DNA from: Cryptomeria japonica
Lineage: Eukaryota > Streptophyta > Pinopsida > Cupressales > Cupressaceae
NCBI RefSeq assembly: GCF_030272615.1
Contig: NC_081413.1
Coordinates: forward strand, 331,447,302-331,511,301
DNA: 64,000 nt
Direction of reading: 5' to 3'
This document shows positions 1-10,913 of the stretch, piece after piece; the stretch's first letter is position 1, and each line of letters opens with the position of its first letter. The notes beneath the pieces were generated by a model. The model searched no databases. It was not told the DNA's origin and saw nothing but the letters and a program-made list of their open reading frames with translations. A program made the translations under genes and the position numbers.

Positions 1-500
1 AATCAGCACACGTTATCCATAGTTTTCACCATGAATACAATTGTTTATAGTGGCTCGGAAGAGGTGGGTTTTCCTCGCTACCACTTGGGTCGTTCTCTCC
101 TTGCTAGTAGTCCTAATGACCACACGAGGAGACGGGCCCTCTAAAGATTAAATAAAAAGAGCCTATTGCTCAAGACACAAAAGACACTAGTTCAATTTTA
201 GTGCACCAATTGAAGTGTTTGATAATCTATGAAAACAAGGCACATAATGAAAGATCAAAAACTCTTGCTAAGATCCTGCAACAAATATTCATTAGTAGTT
301 TGGATTTGTTTTAAATGATCACCCCTTCTTGCAGGCACACAAGTTAGGTAAATTTTTAGATCCAAAAGACTTTGTGAAATAGGGGCCTTCAACAAAATGA
401 TTTTGCTTTCAAAACAAGATGCACCAATTTCGTTAGATCTGAAGATGCTAGCTTAATATAAACCAGATCTGAAATCCAAAAAAAAAAATCGAATCAAAGA
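1..500 (-). other. Element F leader, non-coding part
   Basis: No gene is visible. On the minus strand the segment has the same order of short blocks as the leader of element C at 24440-24560: a GACCyAAGTGG block followed by CCACTATAAA. This suggests a leader framework shared between families. Similarity is patchy and the assignment rests on order and spacing rather than long identity. Confidence 0.4.
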
Positions 501-520
501 AGTCAAAATGCAACAGCTGA

Positions 521-740
521 ACACAGACGAGGTTATAAGTAACACAAACGCTATATAAATGCACAAACGCAGCTGGATCTGACACAAACGTAGTTCCAGA
601 ACACAGACGCGATTCTTGAACACAGACGTGTTTAGAGGCCTCACAGATGCAAATAGGGAACACAGACGCGTTTCTTGGAATCTGCAAAAAAATAAAATAA
701 TGCCGAAGGTGCAAACATGATTCCAGATGTCACAGACACG
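521..740 (-). repeat. Phased short-motif array in F leader (about 20-nt period)
   Basis: On the plus strand CACA[G/A]ACG-like motifs start at 522, 543, 562, 583, 602, 621, 642 and 661, so the spacing alternates between 19 and 21 nt. A further copy lies at 731. In F's own direction the motif is CGTCTGTG or CGTTTGTG. The spacer sequence is variable, so this is a phased motif array and not a simple tandem repeat. It occupies the leader just downstream of the primer-binding site, as the comparable arrays in elements B and C do. Confidence 0.8.
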
Positions 741-871
741 ACAAAAAATAAAAAAACGCGATCCGAATGTACGCAAACACGAAAATATCAAAATGTTGTC
801 ATAAATGCCAAATTTGCAACTTAAAAACACAAAATCTACAACAAAAGATGTTAAATACAAAAGGGACAAGA

Positions 872-892
872 GTCCCACCGGGCGTGCCAAAA
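872..892 (-). other. Primer-binding site of element F
   Basis: Immediately inside the LTR, the minus strand reads TTTTGGCACGCCCGGTGGGA. Its form, TTTTGGCRCG(C/-)CC..GGTGGG, is the same as the segments after the LTRs of elements C and D. I do not assign a tRNA. Confidence 0.6.
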
Positions 893-1669
893 TGTATATG
901 GTGAAAGTGGAAACAACAATATTGAAAGACTAAATGAATTCAACCACAAAACCCTAGCCTAACAACAACAAAGATCCACCATAACATATGAAGATTACCT
1001 AAGACAATACAAATCAAATGAAATCACAAAGATTATACCATCACATGTCCAATAGGGTTTGAATCTCCATTCTTCCTATCTCCATTGATCTTGCTTGATA
1101 TATTTGCTCTCAGATTTTATATGCACAAGAGCTCAACAAAGAACGAAAATATGGTTGCAAGTAGGATCACATATGAAAGTTCGAAAGCGTAGTGTAGTCG
1201 AATAATCATCGGGGGGTTTGATAATGAAGGAAGCATCTCCTTATATAGAAGACACTATAAGAAATGGAGGGATAAGATTGAGAGATGTAAAAGATAAATG
1301 GTCGTCTATGATTAGAGGGTAGGTAGAGAAAATAAGAAAATAATGAGAGGGTAGGTAGTGTATGAATTAAGAGATGAATGAGAAGTGTCATAGGTAGAAA
1401 AGCCTAATGAATTAATTAAATAAATAAAGATTTATTTAATTAATAAAAGAAGTGGGATCAATTAAATAAATAAGATATTTATTTAATTTAGGAAAAGGAT
1501 AATTTAAATAAATAAATGTATTTATTTAAATGAGAAATAAGGCTAGAAGAAGATAAATGAATTAATTAAATAAATAAAGATTTATTCAATTAATAGAAGA
1601 ATTAAGCTCAAATAATTAAATAAATAAAGATATTTATTTAATTAGACATGACAATTTTAGGTGTCTACA
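893..1669 (-). repeat. 5' LTR of element F
   Basis: On the minus strand the LTR starts TGTAGACACC at 1669 and ends ACA at 893, directly before the primer-binding site, giving 777 bp. It contains A/T-rich palindromic blocks built from AATAAATAAAG and TTTATTTAATT at 1400-1640 and a minus-strand TATA box near 1240. No partner LTR is in the window. Confidence 0.75.
1239..1248 (-). promoter_or_regulatory. TATA box of element F LTR
   Basis: The minus strand reads CTATATAAGG, placed in the middle of the LTR as expected for the U3/R border. Position and sequence only; no start site can be shown. Confidence 0.5.
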
Positions 1670-2775
1670 AATTAATATATTTATTTAAATATCTATCCAA
1701 ATACAAATTACACCATTAAATTGAAATAAATGATTTTATTTCAATTGAAAATCCCAAAATTCCTCCCACTTGCATTCTCCTACAAAATCCACTTGTATGC
1801 CTAAATCCATTCTATATTCTTCTAACTCCTTCTAATTAGCCTAATCCTATCCTAATCATTGTCACATTCCTAAATAAAAGGAAGTCACTTCTCAAAAACC
1901 TCCAAAGTCTTCAATAACCATTAAAGGCTTTAAGTCTTCAAATGGTTAACCTCTAAAGTCTTCCAAACCATTAAAGGCTCTTACATAACCATTTATGGTT
2001 AACTCACCTTTTACCTTTGGTTAGAGACTTTCCTCTAACTTAACCATCCTTTTGACTCATGGGTCTCTTCAAAGCATTTATTTCTTTGACTAAGGTAACC
2101 ATTTAACCCTTGCACATTTATTTATCCATTGGATAAAAGGAATATCCATTAACCTAACCCTAACCCAACCCCCCAGGGTAACCATAATGTCCCCTCAAGC
2201 ATTTAATGCTCCTTATCTCTCCTCTCAAGCCTCCTCATGGTGACACTTGTCAACATGGGATTGGGTTGAAAGTCTCACATGGATTGAATATCTTTCAATC
2301 CCAACCCTTGTTAAGATTGGTCAATCTTAACCCTTCATTTCCCCATTTCTTCTATAAATAGAACCCTTCTCTTCAAGCAAAGAAGGAAGCATTAGAGTAT
2401 TGTTGTTATACTGGTATTAGCATAGAGCTTTTTCATAGCATCACTATCTACACTTGCATAGCATTTGTTTATCATATTCAACCATCTTGAATCTCCATAT
2501 GGCATCCATGGCTAGTGCTAAAAGTTGAGAGCTACACTCATGTGGAACTTGGAGATGAGAGGAATAATGGAGGAGCAACTATGAGCATCTTGATTAGCAT
2601 TTGGAGGAGTATAGTTTATCTATTCTATGTTTGTATGCTTTATATTTCATGCTTAATATCTCTCTTGATATGTATGTTTAGGATAATCTTTTGTTGCTAA
2701 CACTAACGTTTGTTTCTTGTGCTCTTGTGTGTGTTGTCATCAAACAGATTTTCTAATCCTTTTTCTATAGCATCA
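1670..2775 (+). repeat. 5' LTR of element A, 5'-truncated by F
   Basis: Very similar over its length to 12120-13227. It ends AGCATCA at 2775, directly before a TTTGGTGAAC primer-site block. The first part is missing because element F is inserted at 1669/1670. A GTG-initiated 61-codon frame (2515-2700) recurs in the other LTR copy, but it lies in transcribed LTR and I do not treat it as a gene. Confidence 0.75.
2353..2360 (+). promoter_or_regulatory. TATA box in element A 5' LTR
   Basis: TATAAATA in a pyrimidine-rich context, conserved at 12805-12812 in the other LTR copy. Likely core promoter of A. Confidence 0.55.
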
Positions 2776-2798
2776 TTTGGTGAACTCGACGTGAATCC
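2776..2798 (+). other. Primer-binding site of element A, first copy
   Basis: TTTGGTGAACTCGACGTGAA follows the LTR end directly. A second, slightly different copy of the LTR-end/primer-site junction lies at 4299-4345. Element B has the related block TTTTTGTGAACCCGACATG at the same position. Confidence 0.5.
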
Positions 2799-4285
2799 TG
2801 ATAGTTCTGATACTAAATGTAAGTACAAATCCAATAGCCAACAAGATGAGAGGGGGGGGGTGAATCATACAAAATTAATCTTCCATAAAAACATCAGATT
2901 CAACCTCGGTAACATATACTTTAGTAATATAACTAAAACTGTTGAACATGAAAACTCAAAAGCATATAAACATCATAAACCTCATAACACTAGATTTAAC
3001 GTGGAAACCCAAATAGGGAAAAACCACTGTGGGATTTCGGACCCACTAAGAAATATACTCTTCTAGAGTATGCTCGGTTAAAAGCAAATCCTGTTAAAGA
3101 TTACAAACACATTGTTAGATGTGACCTAGTTAAGGGATTTCCCTCAGATCTGTTAGGATCTTCACCTTGTTAGAAGTGACCTTATAAAAGGATTTCAAAC
3201 ACTCAATCAGAATGTCACCTTGCTAGAGGGTTTTACAAATAAGAATGTTAAGTCCACTCAGTTAAGAGATTTTCTGTCACTTTCACAAAATAATAGTAAT
3301 AAAATCTATCTGCAACTTCACATCTAAAATGCTAAAGCAGATTCTTATTTGTTCAATACAATCTAGACATAGAACTAATCTTGTCCATCTGCTGGGCTTC
3401 TATACTCTGTTATTCAAACAGGTCTTCAAGCTTCTGTGCTCGGTAATCACTATGTAGCATCCCTGTGCATACACTTGCCCGCATACATTGTTTATCAACA
3501 GTTTCCTATTTATAAACAATTAGCTAACCGCTTAATCTCCTTGATCACATTTCCCATGATCAATCATAGCCATCAGATCTTTAATCTTGTCCAGGTTCAA
3601 TGCATCTTTCGATCTGAAAATGTTTTACCCTACCTCGAAACTTGCATACCTTTCTTGGAACTTGTGCTAGGGTATTGCGGTTCAATCTGCGTTGTAGATC
3701 TTCCTGCCAACTTTCCTTTGACATAGATTCATTAACAAACTATATTTACGACATACCAATCATTTAATCAGTTCCAACTCATCAGCTTCCTTCATTAAAT
3801 AACGCATGTAAACATTTAATGCATTCTGTTATAGCTCGGTTACAACTCAGTTACAACTCGGCAAATACTAAACTTTACTCAGTAGACATTCCGCCTTCAT
3901 TAACCGATAGCGATAACCTTAGGGTTTACCGACTAGGTTCTTTGCTTGATAACATAGTATAGTATTAACCTTACAATTTACAACATATGTATGATTTTAA
4001 AACAATCTAAACATCATGATCTCATCATTGTCTGACTCGATAATAGTTGCCCCATTGAATACCTTATTCATCCCCTTATTCATCATATTCTTTTTGTGTC
4101 TTTTACCGCCATCTTTATACTCTTTAAATCATACTTCTCAAGATATGGCAACATCATACTGAGTTAGAAAATCAATTTCTTGACATCAATGACAAAAATA
4201 ATAATATCAAGATAGTAAACATCCTTAATCAGTTATATCCATAATCATCAACAACCTTCTCAATATCCTTATTAAAATGTTAACA
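2799..4285 (-). mobile_element. Element G: Ty1/copia LTR with primer-site remnant
   Basis: On the minus strand the LTR runs from TGTTAACATT (4285) to TTACA (2819), followed by TTTAGTATCAGAAC, a degraded form of the TGGTATCAGAGC site complementary to initiator methionine tRNA. Typical copia LTR motifs are present on the minus strand: GTCATTGATGTCAA near 4175-4195, and GTGGTTTTTCCCTATTTGGG near 3002-3030. No copia coding sequence is present, so this is one LTR plus about 20 bp of internal sequence. ATCC occurs at both outer edges (2795-2798 and 4286-4289), which may be a weak target duplication. Confidence 0.6.
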
Positions 4286-4298
4286 ATCCTTCATTGTC

Positions 4299-4345
4299 TA
4301 TTATAATATTTTTCTAGAGCATCATTTGGTGAACCCAACGTGAAT
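4299..4345 (+). repeat. Second copy of A's LTR-end/primer-site junction
   Basis: This segment repeats 2755-2798 with a few changes: TTTTTCTA-AGCATCA followed by TTTGGTGAAC-C-ACGTGAATCC. The two copies flank element G. Either a tandem duplication preceded the copia insertion, or two related LTR/leader junctions were joined by recombination. Confidence 0.55.
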
Positions 4346-6104
4346 CCAACATAAGATTTCTCTACAAAACTACTAACTTTTTTGTTTAAATTGCCACACA
4401 GGTTGTGCTTTAGCGCTTTCATGTTAAATAGAGCTTCTTTGTTTACACAGAGCGGCGCTATTGTAACAGAGAGTTGTAATTTTTTTTATTATAACCAAAA
4501 ATCAACACCTAGGCTTGTAGAATCCCACCAATACCTCATTTTTTATTTATTTTTTGGACTAACTGTTTGTTTGTTTATGCAGGATTGGAGGAGTTAGATT
4601 AGAAAGCATTGAATTGTTTCTTTCACTTTGTTTTCAAATTTGGATTAAAACAAATTCATTGTCTCTTTTGGCTTAAAAATTGAAACTCACATTTTCATTT
4701 TGGATCATAAAAAGAATCACATCTTTAGTTTTGGTTTGTAAAAACAACCCCACTTGCAAATTAAAAAGAACCACAAACTTCAAAGTTTATTTGCAAGTTA
4801 GGAACAATCTTTATTTTGGTTCTTAAAATCAACAACACAACTTTCATTTCTTGCATGAACTTAAGGAAATTCACTATCAACATTTCATTTTGGGTCCAAC
4901 TAAAAAGAACAAGCCATTTTTTTTCTTCAAAGTTCAAAAGCAATTTTACTTCAAGCAAAAACGTGTTTTTCAATTCAGTTGACCAGGATTTCATGTTCCT
5001 AGTTTACAACACATTTTGCCTTTGAAAGTTAAAAAGAACACCATGATTGTTGGAGAAACATCTCCAATTAGATAGAACATCATTGCAATGACAAGTTAAA
5101 AAGAACAAGTGTATTTTGTGATTGGCACGCTTGTGCAAAAGAGTTGGTCGAGTGGTCCTACTTCTAACACACACTATCCTCTCCCTTGGCTTTCATGGTC
5201 CTAGGTGAAAGAGAAAAGTGTTAGTAACACTCAAGTTTTATTTTTTAAAGAGAGGCCTGCCAAGAGACACATCACTCTTGGGAATGACCTCGCGTAGTAA
5301 ATCCTTCGAGCTGCTATAGAAATCAGGTGAGAGCAAAAGCTATAGCCTTGGGTATAGTTGTTCCTACAGTGTAACTTGCTGAAAGGATGAATGGACCCCA
5401 CCACAAGTTACAAGGCTCTTAAGTGAGTCACTGCAGAATGAACTTATGTCCAAAAAAATCGAACAATACTAAACACCTTTAAGTAGTAGCCCACCTGTTC
5501 TATTGATTGAAGATATTTGTGATAAATTCAGTGCAAGAGCATAGAAGGTTTTTCTCCCAAGATACTCACCATACATATTTCCTTGAGTAGAAACATAGCT
5601 TTTTGAAAAGTCACTTGTGGCTTGATGAAAGTGATGACTCCCTCATCATAGGGACCATCTATTTGTTATACTCGTGCAAGACTTATTATATCACATCCTT
5701 ACCTGCCACGACGGGATTCATAAGGTATGTAGTACCAAAGTCAAAGAAATATCAAGATGTGGGCTAAAATTATCGCAACTGGCCATTTGACCTCAGGGAT
5801 AAATAGTGTTTGAAGTGTTTTCATTTTTGAGTCAAGACCAGTGCAAATTGAGCCGACTTCAGGCTTTGGAAAAACACCTAAAATACATTTGAAGGAAAGG
5901 GTCATAAAAAGTTCAAAAGATTGGGTTGATCTAGACCCATACTTACTTGTGCCTTTTGAGGCAACATTCATGTGTTTGTGTGCTTGCTTTGTTTTCTTGT
6001 CAAAGAAAAATCATAAATCCAAAATCCAAAACAAGTATTCATCCAACACAAACATTTTCAAAAAGATCTAACACAAAGAGCAACAACAAAAAGTATCAAA
6101 CTAT
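4346..6104 (+). other. Leader of element A, no gene
   Basis: Untranslated leader. The part at 4640-5110 is rich in irregular TTAAAAAGAAC and CATTTTGG blocks without fixed phase. The part at 5250-5580 shares block order with the leaders of C and B: CCTGCC, then AATGACCT, then TATAGCCTTgGG, then AATGGACCCC, then TCTCCCAAGATACT. No 20-22-nt phased motif array like those of B, C and F is visible here. Confidence 0.5.
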
Positions 6105-6488
6105 ATGACCATTCTTCACATCTTGAGAAAGAAGAATCTTCATCAACACATCAACTTGAAGAAAAGACCATTAAGCTCAAAGGCTTTAATCAAAAGGAGG
6201 AAATTCTTCTATCTTAATAGACAAATCTTTGTCTCTCATAGAGCCTTCTTACGTCACATGCGTCTTTATCTTCAAGGGAAATCAAACAAATTTGATCAAG
6301 AGTCATTAAACCACAGAGCTTTTATACAATATCAAGCTTTGAGTTATCACAAGAACAAAGGAGGCAAAATAAATCCTGATTTCTTTCCCGACATTTGCAT
6401 CACATATAACATAGCTCGGGAAGAACCACCAACCCCTGAACAAGAAGAGGAAGAGTTTGTTCCTTTTGTAACACAAAATTTCTATTGA
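6105..6488 (+). CDS. Leader ORF upstream of gag, element A
   Basis: ATG-started frame of 127 codons, about 350 nt before gag. The product is strongly basic over its first 90 residues (LRKKN, KKRP, KRRKF) and ends with an acidic, proline-containing tail (EEPPTPEQEEEEF). I recognise no domain. Tat/Ogre-type elements are known to carry extra ORFs in this place; the length and intact state support a coding role, but it could be chance within the leader. Confidence 0.35.
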   Translation: MTILHILRKKNLHQHINLKKRPLSSKALIKRRKFFYLNRQIFVSHRAFLRHMRLYLQGKSNKFDQESLNHRAFIQYQALSYHKNKGGKINPDFFPDICITYNIAREEPPTPEQEEEEFVPFVTQNFY

Positions 6489-6833
6489 AGTTAAACATCT
6501 CATCCATTATCATATTCACACATCATCAATCCATTCCAACTCTCAAAGCATCAAGAGACTTTTGTCCTAAGTTCTATTTCAATATTGCTTGAATCAAACA
6601 CAAAAACATCACTTTTTAGAGTGTCTCTACATCTAGGATAAACTCATCCTAAGAGGCATTTCTGCACAGGTTAAAACTAGTCTATGAGTGCATCCTCTCA
6701 TTACTAGGTAGTTGAGTCTGTAACACATCTTAGATCTCTCTAAACCCTATCACATCAAAATTTGTCAATCAAACACAACAAGAAATTCAAGAAAGAACTT
6801 TGGTAACATCTACCTTTAGTGCTAGGGATCCGT

Positions 6834-8489
6834 ATGCAAAGCACTTCACCAAACATCAATATTTCATTTCATCACCAACTCATCATCATTTTCATAAAAC
6901 ATCAACAAAAACTTGTAAACAAAATCGCTCATACCAGGTCCAGGTCTAGACAACAAGAAATTGAAGAGGAAGAGGAGGAAAATATTAATGAATTCCAAGA
7001 ATCCCTTGGAGGAAACGTAAATGATGACAACCCAAGTACTCCTACTCCTATGGAAATAGAAAGGGCACAACACAACCCTCTCTTTAATAGAATTTTTGAT
7101 GAAATACTCAGGAGCAACATCGATGCTCACTTTTTAAGACTTTCTTAAGAGGGGGCTAAACTACCCTTTGACTTTGATGTTGCACAACTAAGACAAGCAT
7201 CAGAATGCCAAAGTTGTAGTGAGGATGAAAGAGGTCGAGAACATATCAAATACAACCTTCATCAAGGTAATCCCCCAGCTCCTCCTCCAAATGAAATAGA
7301 AATGTTGAAGAAACAAGTTGAGAATCTCGCTCAACAACTTCATAGTGGTGTAAAAAATAATCACTTTTCTCTTAATGACATTTGTCCCTATCCCTTTGAT
7401 AGGAATCTTCATATGCCACCTTTTCCACGAGGGTTCGAAACACTCAAGTTTGAAAAATATAGAGGAAAAGGAGATCCTCATGATCATGTTTGAGAATTCC
7501 ATTCAGCTTGCCTCGAAGTGGCATACGAGGATACATACCTAATGCGCCTTTTTCCCCAAAGCTTGGTAGGAACAACCACATCATGGTTTTCCTGATTACC
7601 AGGTAGCATTAGGACATTTGAAGAACTCATCCAGAAGTTCCTGGCACATTACTCACACAACACCATGGCTGATCTATGTAACACTAAACAAAAACCAGGT
7701 GAACTATTTTATGTCTTTCTGCAACGATGGCGTCAAATGTCTAGCAAACGTTCTCTTCAGTTACTTGAACAAGAACTAGTGGAAATATTTATTTCCAACT
7801 TAAATGAAGAAATGGAATTTCACCTAGACGTAAAAGACACAGACTCTTTCAATGACATGATCACCAAAGGCTTAAAATGTGAGCGGGATCTCATCAAAAA
7901 AGGGCTTATCAAGATATATAATGAGCCAAAGGATGGCCCTTTCTCGCGCTTCAATAGTGAAAAGCCTAACCTCTGGAACAAAAACAAAAACATCGTCAAT
8001 GATGGGGTTGTGGATGCAAGGACTATCAAAAGTGCACAACCTGTGGTCCACTTTGCGGGACAAAATCCCCCACTCAAGAATAACACAATTGCTCCCCCAA
8101 ATCAAGGATGCAATATACCTCAAGAGGAACCCAGACAACGCCAACAAAATTTTAAACCAAAATGAACATACACTCCCTTAGGAGAACCTATTGAAACAGT
8201 GTTACGATAGTTGGTTTCTCAAAATCTGGTGACCTTACCCAAAACATCAAATTATGAACCTCAAGTCAAACCTTCATGGTGGAGGGATACTGAACATTGC
8301 GATTTCCATCAAGGGAAAGGGCATAAGACAAGCAATTGTCACAGATTGAAAGATCTTATTCAGGATCTTATTGATCGAGGTGAAATCGAAATCGAAGGAC
8401 ATGACCCAAAGACAACAAACAATGATCATCTCATGTTTAAAAATCCACTTCCATCACAAGATCAAAGGGGTCCTTCCACTTTAGGGTGA
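6834..8489 (+). pseudogene. gag: gag of element A (nonsense-broken)
   Basis: Gag forms the virus-like particle of the element. Order seen: an acidic stretch (EIEEEEEEN) after a TRSRSRQQ block; GAKLPFDFDV near 7155; the Gag core at 7380-7900, with MPPFPRGFETLKFEKYRG, YLMRLFPQSL, and ADLCNTKQKPGE; NDGVVDARTI near 8000; and a zinc knuckle C-x2-H-x4-H-x4-C (CDFHQGKGHKTSNC) near 8300. The frame never shifts. Stops fall at 7146, 7491, 7593, 8163, 8208 and 8487. Those at 7491 (DHV-stop-EF), 7593 and 8163 sit where C or the family pattern has arginine, consistent with CGA to TGA. The frame is open for a few codons before the first ATG at 6834. Confidence 0.8.
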
Positions 8490-9419
8490 AACACAGATAC
8501 CACCAATTATACGCAAGCCGCGTATAATTACACTGTGAATCACCTATATGATGCCAGTGAACACATTGCAACTATTACCATAAAAAATCTCAGCTCCACT
8601 TGCAATGTTGTTACACGTCGTGGCAAGATTACCATAAAAGAAGCTCCACAAGGAACCACATCTATCCCAAAGCAGTATAACCTTGTGGAACAGTTAGAAA
8701 AAATGCCCACACTAATATCTATCTTAGAGCTATTGCACCTATCTTCATCCCATAAAACAATCTTGGATCAAGCTCTCCAAGAGGCGTCAGTCCCTGCAAA
8801 CTTGAATACAGATCAGTTCCAAGCCATGGTTGGAAATCTAAGATCATCACCTTGTCTCACTTTCTCTAAAAGTGACAACTCATCCTTCCAGCAACCTCAC
8901 AATGCCTCACTCCACATTGAAGGGTTTATCAACCAACATAGGATCAAGTGAGTCTTGATCGATAATGGAGCAGGCCTGAATATCTGTATGATGCAATTAG
9001 TCACAGCTTTGGGATATGCAATTGAATCAGTGGATCCCCGCAAGAAGATAACAATCAAAGCCTATGATGATGCAAAGCGTTCATCCAAAGGAGCTGTGGT
9101 GCTACCAATCCGAGTGGGCCCTGTGGTGAAACACATCATCTGTCAAGTTCTGGACCTTCCTCTACCATACAATTTATTATTAGGATGACCCTGGATACAT
9201 GCCATGCAAGCCATTCCATCCACCTACCATCAGTGTATCAAGTTCCTGCATAATGGTGTAGAAATTACAATCCTGGGCGATGCAAACCCCTTTGCATATT
9301 GTCATAATATAAGTCATCAACCAGAGATTACCATTCCCAACAATAGAGAAGCCATCTCATCCACATCATATGTAAGTCTAGCCTCTCTTTCCAGTTCAAA
9401 CACCACTATACCCAAGTAA
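8490..9419 (+). pseudogene. pro: Protease region of element A
   Basis: Same frame as gag. After a spacer with TNYTQAAYNYT and STCNVVTRRGK blocks comes the aspartic protease: IDNGAGLNI near 8960 carries the catalytic aspartate (DNG here; B and C have DGG), and YNLLLG-stop-PWIH near 9175 is the C-terminal flap-side motif. Stops at 8949 (IK-stop-VLID) and 9186 (G-stop-PWIH) are both where related elements have arginine or histidine. The protease would cut Gag-Pol inside the particle. Confidence 0.75.
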
Positions 9420-10913
9420 GAGAAGCTCAAGATGAAAATAGCAGAGGAAGGTCCTGGGGAATACAATCTCAGCCAACTCTTTTGTGTTGGAAAAATGCCC
9501 ACTTCTCCTAGAACACATGGAAAACCTCAATGGTTACTTCAAACGCCACTAGACAAGCCATCATATACTTTGATGCCATTCATCCTTGGAAAGAATCAAG
9601 AAGAAGAGACCAGAGACGAAGACTTAGCAGAATGGATCTATAAAGATCCCATCACCACCGACATTCTGCAAGCTAAGCTTCCCACAGATCAGTATGGAAA
9701 AGGTCTCCTCATTATGCAAAGAATGGGTTATGATGGTCAGAGTGTTCTAAGACCTTGCAAGCAAGGACGACATGAACTGCTGCAGCCATAATTAAAGCCC
9801 AAAGATAACACTGGCCTAGGCTTTCAAAAGGAGATTCTTCCTAAGCTCAGATTCAAAGGGAAACCCAAAAAACCACTATATCAACCTTTTACAAAGAGGT
9901 CACCTTTGATTATAAAAATAGCATCAAACACCATAGTAGCTACCCCATCAAGGATAAAAATCCCAGCAAAACCATCTACAACACACATCATCCCACCAAT
10001 CAAACCAGGGACCCCATCAACAGCATCAATAACATCAATAGCACCATTAGCAGCATCAACTATATCAGAACCCCCAGTAGTATTGACAACACCAGAAATT
10101 CCAGTAGAAGCAGTAGATTCAACACTACCAATACTCCCCATACCGGATTCATTGATCCCCATAATCCTTCCTGCAGTACCAATCATTTCATCTACAAAAC
10201 CAATCACACCTGCAGTGTTTAACTCAAAGGACATCCCAGTATGGTATAGTAATCAAATACTGGAAAGTGACTCAGAGACTGACTCACATGAATGGGAATT
10301 TGATTCCATCTAGCTTAATACTTCAGATGAGGAAGACACATCACTACCTCCACCCCACAAAGACATCCCTGTTTACAGAGAAGCACATATAAAGACCTCA
10401 TGGGTTCCTGAGCTGGAAACATCTTCCACATACCCTACATCACATCGTACACCTGATTCTGATAGGGAGAGTGCCATCAATGACCTTCACCACAACGTCT
10501 TAACCCTCATTGACACATCTAACGAACTTAACCTAATCGATGAGGTAATGCCCATTATCCATCCTGAACTCATCGAATGGAACCAATTTAATCCCCCATG
10601 CCTTGACCACTTCCAAAATGATGAGGTGATCATTGACTTTTTGGAATTATGGGATAACATACCAAGCGGGGATCACAAAGCTGGATTTTCCATAGAACTT
10701 AATAGCGCAACATACTTTGGGGTGGATGCCAAACCTTTCAGCTGCAAAAATATAACAATAAAACATGGATCTTCCAGTGAAAGCCACACTGTGGCACTGT
10801 TTGATCCCACAAAAGTAAAAAGAAAGAGTGTATCCAATGGTGAAAACCTCTCTAAGGTGCCTGAGGATGAAAGGTTTGACATCCTCCCCTCTAGTACATA
10901 GCAGGAACGATCA
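9420..10913 (+). pseudogene. Protease-RT linker with degenerate G-patch, element A
   Basis: Still in frame. MQRMGYDGQSVLRP near 9715 is a degenerate G-patch-like block (compare RHGYDGTTGLGLQKQ in B). It is followed by a low-complexity stretch rich in I, P, T and S (9906-10230), then acidic ETDSHEWEFDSI and IPSGDHKAGFSIEL. Stops at 9417, 9789, 10311 and 10899. G-patches bind RNA or RNA helicases in general; the role in Tat elements is not established. Confidence 0.6.

Larger units (their letters stand above)
1..1669 (-). mobile_element. Element F: Tat-like LTR retrotransposon, 5' end only
   Basis: Read on the minus strand, this is an LTR (893-1669), a primer-binding site (872-892) and part of a leader; the coding region would lie beyond the left edge. 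The LTR start, TGTAGACACCTAAAA, is almost the same as that of element B, so F and B are related families. F sits inside the 5' LTR of element A: the sequence from 1670 onward matches the interior of A's other LTR near 12120, so F is younger than A. No 3' LTR or target duplication partner is visible; AATTA (1670-1674) is the expected 5-bp duplication to look for at F's far end. Confidence 0.75.

Noticed and set aside
2150-2180. Telomere-like AACCCTAACCC run in A's LTR (also near 12605)
   Set aside because: Two or three imperfect units only, present in both LTR copies as ordinary LTR sequence.
2515-2700. 61-codon hydrophobic frame conserved in both A LTRs (also 12967-13152)
   Set aside because: Starts with GTG and lies inside LTR sequence; conservation follows from LTR identity, not coding selection.
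4761-5025. Overlapping frames on both strands in A's leader
   Set aside because: A/T-rich leader sequence with no start context, domain or conservation.
9881-10234. 117-codon minus-strand frame rich in G, I, V and D
   Set aside because: Shadow of the low-complexity linker in A's pol frame on the plus strand.
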